DNA of 6,675 bases from Methanosarcinaceae archaeon (GTDB taxonomy: Archaea; Halobacteriota; Methanosarcinia; Methanosarcinales; Methanosarcinaceae), in NCBI GenBank assembly GCA_030609665.1, contig JAUWBW010000104.1:1-6675 (forward strand), read 5' to 3'. The first letter of the stretch is position 1, and each line of letters starts with the position of its first letter. The translations under genes were made by a program, and so were the position numbers. The notes beneath the pieces were generated by a model that worked only from the letters and a program-made list of their open reading frames with translations, was not told the DNA's origin and did not search any database. Positions 1-5,494 of this stretch are shown here, piece by piece.

Positions 1-320
1 ACATCATCTTCCAGATGTAACTCCTTTTTGGCGTCCATAGACTCATTGGATGTTGGTATTCTTTCATTCTCGAATCCAAGTATTTCGCCCTCATTTTTCA
101 ACCGAATGAATATCCGGGATGTTTCCCCGTTCTCGAATTCAGGATCCCCTATCACAGAGGCATGTAATTCCGGTTCTCCGAACACATCGTAATAATCTTT
201 TGTAAATTCCCATATGTTAGGTGGAAAAGTTTCAGAATGAGCAGCGGGGGTGGTCGCTAATATCAAGAATATTGCACATACGTATAAGTGCAAGTATAAG
301 TCTGACATCCTTTTCCCCAT
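1..320 (-). CDS. Exported COG1361/S-layer-like protein, N-terminal part (cut by window edge)
   Basis: About 106 codons are open from an ATG at 320 to the left edge, so the 3' part is missing. The protein begins MGKRMSDLYLHLYVCAIFL and runs through a hydrophobic stretch (about residues 8-22) to TTPAAHSE, which reads as a Sec signal peptide cleaved near residues 27-30. The mature part starts with an aromatic segment (NIWEFTKDYYDVFGEPEL), then ASVIGDPEFENGETSRIFI and RLKNEGEILGF. This 'GEPEL-ASV-G-EF--G' then 'L-N-G' pattern resembles the beta-sandwich repeats of COG1361 S-layer-domain proteins common in Methanosarcinales, some of which sit beside RND-type exporters. That neighbour, if present, lies outside the window. 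The start could also be the in-frame ATG at 308, four codons later; a G-rich stretch precedes each. Export is well supported; the family is recalled from pattern and is less certain. Confidence 0.6.
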   Translation of the reverse strand, partial: MGKRMSDLYLHLYVCAIFLILATTPAAHSETFPPNIWEFTKDYYDVFGEPELHASVIGDPEFENGETSRIFIRLKNEGEILGFENERIPTSNESMDAKKELHLEDD

Positions 321-396
321 AGATGTACCCCAACATTGTTCGATATTCTGGTCCTATCTAGACTTTGAATGCAATACATGATAGGTCTTTCCACAA

Positions 397-420
397 TTTT
401 CAATTTTAATTTCAATTTTA
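397..420. repeat. Tandem 12-bp direct repeat in the leader of the exported-protein gene
   Basis: Two adjacent 12-mers, TTTTCAATTTTA (397-408) and ATTTCAATTTTA (409-420), differ at one base. They lie between the proposed TATA box near 441-450 and the start at 320, close to the predicted transcription start. A repressor binding site is possible but is inference. Low-complexity AT drift is the alternative. Confidence 0.4.
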
Positions 421-440
421 TTCGGGGAAGGAGATTGATT

Positions 441-460
441 ACTATAAGTCTTTACGAAAA
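441..460 (-). promoter_or_regulatory. Candidate TATA/BRE promoter of the exported-protein gene
   Basis: On the minus strand this reads TTTTCGTAAAGACTTATAGT: a purine-rich BRE-like CGTAAAG directly before a TATA-like CTTATAGT. Transcription would start about 25 nt downstream, near 420, giving a leader of about 100 nt before the ATG at 320. The match is by eye and the leader is long, so confidence is modest. Confidence 0.35.
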
Positions 461-504
461 GATCAGGTAAATACGCTTTTTTGAAAAATACCATTCAGCA
501 AAAG

Positions 505-1227
505 TCACAGCCTTTTAGTACACACATAAACTGCCATAAAACCATCTGAATAATCGACTTCATCGATATAGAATCCTGCTCTTTTAAGCAATTCTTCCAT
601 AATCCAGTCAAAAGTTGAATATTCCTCCCGAATTGCAACAATAGAATCTTTTGCCATATCCTCCCCTGCAACTTCTCCGATCCTGTCAACCCAGTTATCG
701 AAAAAAGTGCTGTGATCCTCGACATCAAAGGAGTAAACAGTGTCCCGTAAGTAGAATTTTCCCCCATCTTTAAGCATTTCGAACGCACGGCTCAAAGCGA
801 TCATTTTCCAAAAATCAGGTAGATGATGCAATGCTAGTTGTGATACAATTGAATCCAGTGGTTCCCCGCGGTGTTCATAGGTAAGGAATCCGGCATGGTG
901 GTATTCAATATTTTCTACACCCTGCATTTCCGCTTTTTTCTTTGCGAAATCCAGCATCACAGATGACACATCAGCAGCAATGACCTTCTTGCAATGTTTT
1001 GCGGCCCCTATTGCAAAATCTCCAGTTCCGGTTCCAAACTCGAGAATTGAATGGTCTTTAGTGACATCCAGACAATTGATAATGGTTTCAATTTCTTCCT
1101 TGATGTTTCTTAATTTTTGCATTCTGGTGTCATAAACAACAACCTCAGAGATGTCTGTATAGTCAGTGCCAACCTGCTGCATCTCGTTGTATTGCCATTT
1201 TGGGTAGGTGGCCACATCTTCACCCAT
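505..1227 (-). CDS. Class I SAM-dependent methyltransferase
   Basis: A 240-residue soluble protein with the Rossmann-fold methyltransferase core. Motif I is LEFGTGTGD (residues 62-70), the glycine loop that binds S-adenosylmethionine. The acidic residue after beta-2 is D86 in IAADVS, expected to contact the SAM ribose. Motif IV is LALHHLPDFWK (131-141), in the position that UbiE/COG2226-type enzymes fill with a similar ALHHL sequence. The rest of the core follows with MLKDGGKFYLRD and a C-terminal strand ending in AVYVCTKRL. The substrate cannot be read from the sequence; small molecules are usual for this group. The gene starts 25 nt after the stop of the small upstream gene, so the two are probably cotranscribed. 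The ATG at 1227 has no clear ribosome site. An in-frame GTG at 1215 is preceded by GGTGA and could be the real start, giving MATYPKWQ. Class is secure; substrate unknown. Confidence 0.9.
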   Translation of the reverse strand: MGEDVATYPKWQYNEMQQVGTDYTDISEVVVYDTRMQKLRNIKEEIETIINCLDVTKDHSILEFGTGTGDFAIGAAKHCKKVIAADVSSVMLDFAKKKAEMQGVENIEYHHAGFLTYEHRGEPLDSIVSQLALHHLPDFWKMIALSRAFEMLKDGGKFYLRDTVYSFDVEDHSTFFDNWVDRIGEVAGEDMAKDSIVAIREEYSTFDWIMEELLKRAGFYIDEVDYSDGFMAVYVCTKRL

Positions 1228-1252
1228 CTCTTGTTGGTTTTATCGAGGATTT

Positions 1253-1615
1253 CTATCGATTGCGCTTTGCCTTCTTTGCGATCTGGGATGCGTAATAATT
1301 TATGCACATTTGGGAATAGTCCAGTGACTTTGGGGTCATATGGCTCACAATCTCATCCAGGTTTCTTTCAGGTTCTTTGCTTTGTGCTGGAATTCCATAT
1401 TTTTCATTATGCTTTGACACAGTGTCAAGCATGATATGCTGAAGTTCCACAACATCAAATTTTTCTTTTTCTGACAGTTTGTCAAAATCATCCGTGAGAC
1501 TTTGAATGCGGTCTCTATTTTCATCAGATACTTCTATTGTAGATATCGGGTTGATCAGTTTATGTTCCATTAGTGCCACCCCATGGATTATTTTGTCCAA
1601 CACTTTTTGGAACAC
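1253..1615 (-). CDS. Small charged helical protein, unrecognised
   Basis: Up to 120 residues with no signal peptide or membrane helix. The sequence is charged and mostly helix-forming, with an acidic/Lys-rich middle (DDFDKLSEKEKFDVVELQ, about residues 42-59) and a basic end (AKKAKRNR). I do not recognise a family. The start is uncertain. The longest frame uses GTG at 1615, but its GAGGG abuts the codon with no spacing. GTG at 1603 has GAGGGGTG about 9 nt upstream, and ATG at 1570 (MEHKLINPIS) has GGGGTG 6 nt upstream, the best spacing. It precedes the methyltransferase gene by 25 nt in the same direction and has its own TATA-like box, so it probably leads a two-gene unit. An accessory or regulatory role for the methyltransferase is possible but only by position. 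Confidence 0.65.
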   Translation of the reverse strand: MFQKVLDKIIHGVALMEHKLINPISTIEVSDENRDRIQSLTDDFDKLSEKEKFDVVELQHIMLDTVSKHNEKYGIPAQSKEPERNLDEIVSHMTPKSLDYSQMCINYYASQIAKKAKRNR

Positions 1616-1655
1616 CCCTCGTAACCAAAAAAGCAGACTATAATGTCTTATTTTT

Positions 1656-1670
1656 TTATAGTATATAAAA
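1656..1670 (-). promoter_or_regulatory. Candidate TATA box for the small gene and methyltransferase
   Basis: The 68-nt gap after the glycosyltransferase gene contains, on the minus strand, TTTTATATACTATAA. An archaeal start site would fall about 25 nt downstream, near 1640, which suits the GTG at 1615, the GTG at 1603 or the ATG at 1570. The A/T run just after it may also help end the upstream transcript. Visual match only. Confidence 0.4.
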
Positions 1671-1683
1671 TGAACGTCTGTGA

Positions 1684-2601
1684 TTACTTCTTCTCATCCT
1701 TTTCTGCCCGGACAGCGCGCATCGTTTCCCTGTGAAGTGAAACGATAAGGTCACTGAGCACCCCGAAAATAAACATCTGGAATCCGGCAATGATGAGCAA
1801 TGCCGTTAACATCGTCATAGGTATGCGGGTTGTGCCGTGCATCCACTCATTCACAACAAACAATCCGACACCGGAACCGATGACAATAAGTATCGCACCG
1901 AGAACTCCAAAATAGAAAAGCGGATTGTGCATCTTTGCCAGTTTGTATATTGTCATTCCGATCTTAAAACCATCCTTCATTGGGTTTAATTTAGTTGCAG
2001 CCTTTGAGTGTCTTGCTAAATATGTAATAGGAACTTCAATGGTCTTCAAATCCTTTTTAATACACTCGACCGTAATCTCGGTTTCGGTTTCAAATCCCAT
2101 CTTGTTAAGTTCAAGGGATCTCACGGCATCACGCGTGAATGCCCTGTATCCTGTAAGGATATCATTCAGCCACTCGCCGTATGCGAAACCGAATATCTTG
2201 TTGAGAACACGGTTTCCAAAAAGGTTCAGGCGCGTGAACGCAGCAGGCTCATAATTAGCCTGCCTGTTGCCCATAACATGGTCTGCCTCTCCATTTCGCA
2301 CGGGTCCAAGAACTGCATGCACATCGCTTGCAAGATAGGTCCCATCTCCATCGATCATCACGATATAATCGCTGTCAATAAGTCGAAACGCATCCTGTAG
2401 GGCTTGTCCCTTGCCTTTTCCGCTCTGGACAACAACCTTTGCTCCTTGTGCTTCCGCGAACTCGACTGTTTTGTCGGTACTGTGCCCATCTATGACCAGT
2501 ATATTGTCAAATCCCTCTGCCCTGAAATCCTTTATAAGCTGCTCGATAGTAGCAGCCTCATTGAGGGTCGGTATCAGGATACAGACATCTTCATTTGGCA
2601 A
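1684..2601 (-). CDS. aglJ: Dolichol-phosphate hexosyltransferase, AglJ-like GT2 family
   Basis: A 305-residue GT-A glycosyltransferase of the DPM1/AglJ type. Visible motifs are IPTLNEAATI (10-19) for nucleotide-sugar binding, VIDGHSTDKT (36-45), the lysine loop GKGKGQAL (61-68), the metal-binding DGD (84-86), NDILTGYRAF (146-155) as the acceptor-side motif, and GFETETEIT (169-177). Two C-terminal membrane helices follow (about 227-249 and 260-287) with a charged cytoplasmic tail. The length and the two-helix tail match the AglJ family, which in Haloferax adds the first sugar to dolichol phosphate for N-glycosylation of S-layer proteins and archaellins. The sugar used here is unknown. The start is TTG, supported by AAGGAAG about 7 nt upstream. 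The gene stands 143 nt after tbp and likely has its own promoter in the AT palindrome at 2688-2706. Family is secure; the aglJ assignment over a related dolichol-phosphate glycosyltransferase is somewhat less so. Confidence 0.88.
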   Translation of the reverse strand: MPNEDVCILIPTLNEAATIEQLIKDFRAEGFDNILVIDGHSTDKTVEFAEAQGAKVVVQSGKGKGQALQDAFRLIDSDYIVMIDGDGTYLASDVHAVLGPVRNGEADHVMGNRQANYEPAAFTRLNLFGNRVLNKIFGFAYGEWLNDILTGYRAFTRDAVRSLELNKMGFETETEITVECIKKDLKTIEVPITYLARHSKAATKLNPMKDGFKIGMTIYKLAKMHNPLFYFGVLGAILIVIGSGVGLFVVNEWMHGTTRIPMTMLTALLIIAGFQMFIFGVLSDLIVSLHRETMRAVRAEKDEKK

Positions 2602-2642
2602 GATATATCTTCCTTTGTGGTTAACTCAAATAATACAGGCAA

Positions 2643-2660
2643 TGTGCCACAAAGGGCACA
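2643..2660 (-). promoter_or_regulatory. aglJ: Small hairpin in the aglJ leader
   Basis: TGTGCC (2643-2648) and GGCACA (2655-2660) are perfect inverted repeats around a 6-nt loop. If transcription starts about 25 nt after the AT palindrome (near 2670), the hairpin sits close to the 5' end of the aglJ mRNA, some 40 nt before the TTG start. As DNA it could equally be an operator palindrome. Function is inference. Confidence 0.35.
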
Positions 2661-2687
2661 ACCTGTGAAAAACAAACTTTCTTGTAA

Positions 2688-2706
2688 TATATATTTTAAA
2701 TATATA
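2688..2706 (-). promoter_or_regulatory. aglJ: AT palindrome, probable TATA box of aglJ
   Basis: TATATATTT and AAATATATA form perfect 9-bp arms around one base. It is the only strong TATA-like block in the gap upstream of aglJ and lies about 87 nt before the TTG start codon, predicting a start near 2665-2675 and a leader of about 70 nt. Being palindromic it could recruit TBP in either direction. It is also the left half of the dispersed repeat described at 2688-2744. Confidence 0.4.
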
Positions 2707-2744
2707 GTGTGAGAAAATCCTCGCTGACGCTCGGATCTACTTGC
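2688..2744. repeat. Composite intergenic repeat, copy 1 (AT palindrome plus hairpin)
   Basis: The AT palindrome (2688-2706) is followed by a bipartite hairpin. GTGAG (2709-2713) pairs with CTTGC (2740-2744), allowing two G-U pairs, and ATCC (2717-2720) pairs with GGAT (2733-2736), with a loop of 12 nt. The element directly abuts the tbp stop codon, so on the minus strand the hairpin would be the first structure in the tbp 3' UTR and could help end or protect that transcript. A second copy with the same order, orientation and arm sequences is at 6558-6615. Confidence 0.65.
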
Positions 2745-3296
2745 TTATAAAAGTCCCATGCTGTCAAGTTGCTGTCTTACGACCTCAACTCCACCGTCGC
2801 AATCATCCGGGGATTTGCCGCCTGTGACAACCAGTTTTCCGGAACTGAAAATAAGTACGACAACCTTTGGTTCAGCAATACGGTAAACAAGTCCGGGGAA
2901 CTGTTCAGGCTCGTACTCGATATTCTCAAGACCAAGTCCTATTGCAATCGCATTAAGGTTCAACACTGCATGAAGGTCTGCAGATGCTACGATGTTCTGC
3001 ACTGTAATTTCAGGATCATCAAGCGTCTCCTGATCAATTCCATTGAGTTTCTTTCCTAAGTTCTTAATGACAGTGTGCACATCCTCAACATTCTTTGCAC
3101 CGGTGCATACCACTTTTCCGGATGTGAAAATAAGGAACGCTGCTTTTGGATCAGTGACCCTGTAGACAAGTCCCGGGAACTTTTGTTTGTTATATTCTGC
3201 ACCTTCAAATTCAGATTCGATCTTTATCAGATCAAACTCTTCCGCAAGTTTGGTGGATGCGACCACATTCTCGATCTTGATATTATATTCCGTCAT
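2745..3296 (-). CDS. tbp: TATA-box binding protein (TBP)
   Basis: A 183-residue archaeal TBP, the general transcription factor that binds and bends the TATA box and recruits TFB and RNA polymerase. It is built of two direct repeats (about residues 5-90 and 97-183). Both repeats carry FPGLVYR (40-46 and 133-139) and a GK(V/L)V-TG turn (60-66 and 153-159). The four DNA-kinking phenylalanines are visible at F40, F57, F133 and F150, each pair 17 residues apart as in known TBPs. The C-terminal VEVVRQQLDSMGLL closely resembles Methanosarcina TBPs. Length is normal. The ATG at 3296 has GAGG 7 nt upstream. It is transcribed alone and divergently from the membrane protein/MoxR/VWA operon. Methanosarcina species can carry several TBPs, and the window does not show whether this is the main one. 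Confidence 0.97.
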   Translation of the reverse strand: MTEYNIKIENVVASTKLAEEFDLIKIESEFEGAEYNKQKFPGLVYRVTDPKAAFLIFTSGKVVCTGAKNVEDVHTVIKNLGKKLNGIDQETLDDPEITVQNIVASADLHAVLNLNAIAIGLGLENIEYEPEQFPGLVYRIAEPKVVVLIFSSGKLVVTGGKSPDDCDGGVEVVRQQLDSMGLL

Positions 3297-3337
3297 TGTA
3301 AATCCTCAGTAAATTAGTTAATATGTTATATTTATGC

Positions 3338-3353
3338 TATTTAAAAGCAAAGG
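3338..3353 (-). promoter_or_regulatory. tbp: Candidate tbp promoter
   Basis: On the minus strand CCTTTGCTTTTAAATA places a TATA-like TTTTAAATA (3346 to 3338) about 45 nt before the tbp ATG. Transcription would begin near 3317, leaving a short leader that contains the GAGG ribosome site. A second AT block at 3325-3335 is closer and less likely. Confidence 0.4.
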
Positions 3354-3368
3354 TTATATTCGCAATTC

Positions 3369-3467
3369 CTTATATATACTTATACCCACAAACTTATATA
3401 TCAATTTAAAACACTTATCTAAAAGCACATAATTTTGTAATATTGGTTCAGTATTTAAATATATATT
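3369..3467 (+). promoter_or_regulatory. Cluster of TATA-like boxes upstream of the operon
   Basis: Three AT blocks read as TATA boxes on the plus strand: CTTATATATACTTATAC (3369-3385), AACTTATATATC (3391-3402) and TTTAAATATATATTT (3453-3467). The last best fits the operon, predicting a start near 3480-3485, about 25 nt before the TTG start codon and just ahead of its ribosome site. The two upstream boxes would give leaders of about 80-110 nt, or could act as regulatory sites. They lie in the 211-bp divergent gap shared with tbp. Confidence 0.45.
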
Positions 3468-3507
3468 TGTATTTATCAGATCAATTTGGTTAATAGAGGG
3501 ATGAATT

Positions 3508-4602
3508 TTGGAAAAAACTAATGTCGTAGTTTCTGATGACCGGATGAAACGTCTTGCACCGGCTGTTGTCTTCTTGATAGGAATAATGGATATAATTTTA
3601 TCTTCGATTTTTGCACAGTCCGGGTATAATTTTGCAATATTTACTGCCCTGATGACCTTAACTGGTGTATCAGTGCCGTTCATCAGGATGCTAAAAACCC
3701 GCTCATACAAGGTTATAGCTTACATCTATATTGGTTTTGCAGCATACTGGGTAGTAGGTACTGCTTACAATGATCCGAATGTAATGTTCGGGGAATTCTT
3801 ACCGGTGGTAATTTTTGCACTTGCAAATGCTGTAGCAATATTAATTTCCATAGTGGACGGGCGTGATAGTGGCTATATATACAGCAGTATGGGATTTACG
3901 GTTGTAATTTACAACATCTTAATCGAAGGAAACTTAGATTACGTTGGCGGGAAACCCGATGTGTTGCTCTTTGTAGCTGTGCTCTGGATGCTAATACCAA
4001 TGTTGTGGTGTTATTCACTCTCCGAAACTACATCGAGATTGACATTCAATGCCAAGAAACGCTTTTTTTCAACAGTAATAACTGGAATATCTGTACTTCC
4101 AATATATCTGCTGCTTGGGATTGTCATCATCACAAGCCAGGGAACACGTACGTTTAATATTCCTACAATTTCATCGATCGGACAGTTCTTTTCCTCAAAT
4201 CCACAGCTCACTGAAATACTTATTGGTGCAAGCTGGTTCTACATGCTCGCACACACGATCGCAGTATTAATTGCATTTTTCTCAAATGAGTTGGTATTGC
4301 ATGCTTTCAAGGTCAAGAAGGAGATCAATGACGAAAATGAGATCATCTACAGTGTAGAGAAAAAAGTGGTAGAACAAAAGGTTGAGAAGGAAGACCCTTA
4401 CAAAAATATAATCAAGGAGATGAGATCGTTCAAAAAAGAATTCAGTGCTGGCAAGGTTAATCGCCTTGCAGCGACCCAGAAAATTGGTAAGATCCGAAAT
4501 GAGATGGAATTATTGGTTGCAAAATACCATCACGGTTCAAAGGAATCGGCAGAAAAACTGCTGAAGGAAATTGAAAAAGAAATTGAGTTTGCGTTCAGGT
4601 AG
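3508..4602 (+). CDS. Eight-helix membrane protein with charged cytoplasmic tail, unrecognised
   Basis: 364 residues. Hydrophobic segments lie at about 16-36, 41-62, 68-86, 94-115, 122-139, 150-170, 187-209 and 235-258. Basic residues cluster in the loops at 60-68 and 177-185 and after the last helix, giving an even-numbered topology with both ends in the cytoplasm. The last 100 residues are soluble, very rich in Lys/Glu and helical, with a likely coiled-coil (about 302-364, from YKNIIKEMRS to the end). I do not recognise a family and see no transporter or protease motif. Start: TTG at 3508 follows AGAGGG with about 7 nt spacing; the ATG at 3501 is out of frame and stops after six codons. It is first in an operon, 9 nt before the MoxR-type ATPase gene. 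The cytoplasmic tail is the obvious candidate docking site for the ATPase/VWA pair, which is inference from gene order. Confidence 0.85.
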   Translation: MEKTNVVVSDDRMKRLAPAVVFLIGIMDIILSSIFAQSGYNFAIFTALMTLTGVSVPFIRMLKTRSYKVIAYIYIGFAAYWVVGTAYNDPNVMFGEFLPVVIFALANAVAILISIVDGRDSGYIYSSMGFTVVIYNILIEGNLDYVGGKPDVLLFVAVLWMLIPMLWCYSLSETTSRLTFNAKKRFFSTVITGISVLPIYLLLGIVIITSQGTRTFNIPTISSIGQFFSSNPQLTEILIGASWFYMLAHTIAVLIAFFSNELVLHAFKVKKEINDENEIIYSVEKKVVEQKVEKEDPYKNIIKEMRSFKKEFSAGKVNRLAATQKIGKIRNEMELLVAKYHHGSKESAEKLLKEIEKEIEFAFR

Positions 4603-4611
4603 TGATAAAAA

Positions 4612-5493
4612 GTGAAATTGACAACTGAAGATTATATCCGCATACTTGAGACGTGTGAGATCAAAGGTCATGACGAGGCAATCCTCAGGATACTTCGTTA
4701 CGTCGAGCTTGGATATCCTGTAATGCTGTACGGTCCTCCCGGAAACGGTAAGACCACGATCGCTGAGCACATACTGTCATACATAGGCGGAGAAGATGAG
4801 TCAAGTTTCCTGAAGATCGAAGCCACAGAAGGCATGAGCGAATATCAGGTCATAGGAGGTTTTCACCCTCTGGCAATGTCCGGTAATGCAGAACTTGCAC
4901 AGAAGTTCATGTACAAGGACGGGATTGTGGCAAGAGCTATTGAATCGGGGAAGAACCTGCTGATCGATGAATTCACCCGCGCTCCAAGTTCAGCATATTC
5001 AGGATTGTTCTTACTGCTTTCAAGAGACACGTTGCCTCTTGAGTACAAAGAGACCGTTCTCAAAAAGCCAGAGGGATGGGTACTGATATCCACAGCGAAT
5101 TTTGGTGATGAGGGTACGTTCAAGTTGAGTAATGCACTCAAACGACGTTTTGTTCCAATAAATGTAGGATACGTGTCAAGCGCAACCGAAAAGACGGTCA
5201 TATCCAATATCACGCCTGATCTTGACCCCGAAGTTGAGAATGCGATAATACTTTTTGCAAGCGAGACGCGCACACTTTGGAGAAAGGATCGCAGTATCCC
5301 GCAGGGACTTTCCACAGACGGTGTTATCAAGATGGCACGGTACTGTGAACTTGCCATGTCGCAGGGGTTTGATGGCAAAAGCGTGTTCGTTGATGCGGCG
5401 TTCCATCAGGGCACAATAATTGCAGACGAGACCGACCCGCATTCGATCCAGCTTGTCCAGGAATTAGCTCTCAAGATCGCAGAAGATATGTGA
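4612..5493 (+). CDS. MoxR-family AAA+ ATPase
   Basis: A 293-residue AAA+ protein, typical MoxR length. Walker A is GPPGNGKTT (41-49), Walker B LLIDE (116-120) followed by the family's FTRA, sensor 1 is N163 in ISTAN, and the arginine finger is in ALKRRF (R178/R179). The C-terminal helical lid follows. At the sensor-2 position, where MoxR proteins usually read S-x-R, this one reads LSTDG (233-237), so Asp236 replaces Arg; R243 lies one or two turns further on. MoxR ATPases form hexameric rings that remodel or activate target proteins, usually with a VWA partner encoded next door, as here. The GTG start lies 9 nt after the membrane-protein stop, with AGTGAT 5 nt upstream, so translation is probably coupled. 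The following gene starts 1 nt after its stop. The target is unknown. Confidence 0.93.
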   Translation: MKLTTEDYIRILETCEIKGHDEAILRILRYVELGYPVMLYGPPGNGKTTIAEHILSYIGGEDESSFLKIEATEGMSEYQVIGGFHPLAMSGNAELAQKFMYKDGIVARAIESGKNLLIDEFTRAPSSAYSGLFLLLSRDTLPLEYKETVLKKPEGWVLISTANFGDEGTFKLSNALKRRFVPINVGYVSSATEKTVISNITPDLDPEVENAIILFASETRTLWRKDRSIPQGLSTDGVIKMARYCELAMSQGFDGKSVFVDAAFHQGTIIADETDPHSIQLVQELALKIAEDM

Positions 5494-5494
5494 T

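Noticed and set aside
423..470. Plus-strand GGGGAAGGAGA followed by TTG, a possible small peptide
   Set aside because: The frame stops after 11 codons, and the G-rich stretch lies in the leader of a minus-strand gene.
1117..1434. Plus-strand open frame (105 codons) opposite the small gene and methyltransferase
   Set aside because: It overlaps two minus-strand genes with better start signals and a proven domain, and has no promoter of its own.
2745..3296. Internal DNA repetition within tbp (FPGLVYR and GK-V-TG segments twice)
   Set aside because: This is the normal ancient duplication of the TBP fold, not a recent repeat.
3354..3710. Minus-strand open frame (118 codons) across the divergent gap and the start of the membrane protein
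   Set aside because: It runs through AT-rich promoter DNA and would overlap the 5' end of a well-supported gene; no ribosome site or family match.
4863..5378. Long minus-strand open frame (171 codons) inside the ATPase gene
   Set aside because: It is antisense to a gene with clear AAA+ motifs, has no ribosome site or promoter, and its translation shows no recognisable domain.
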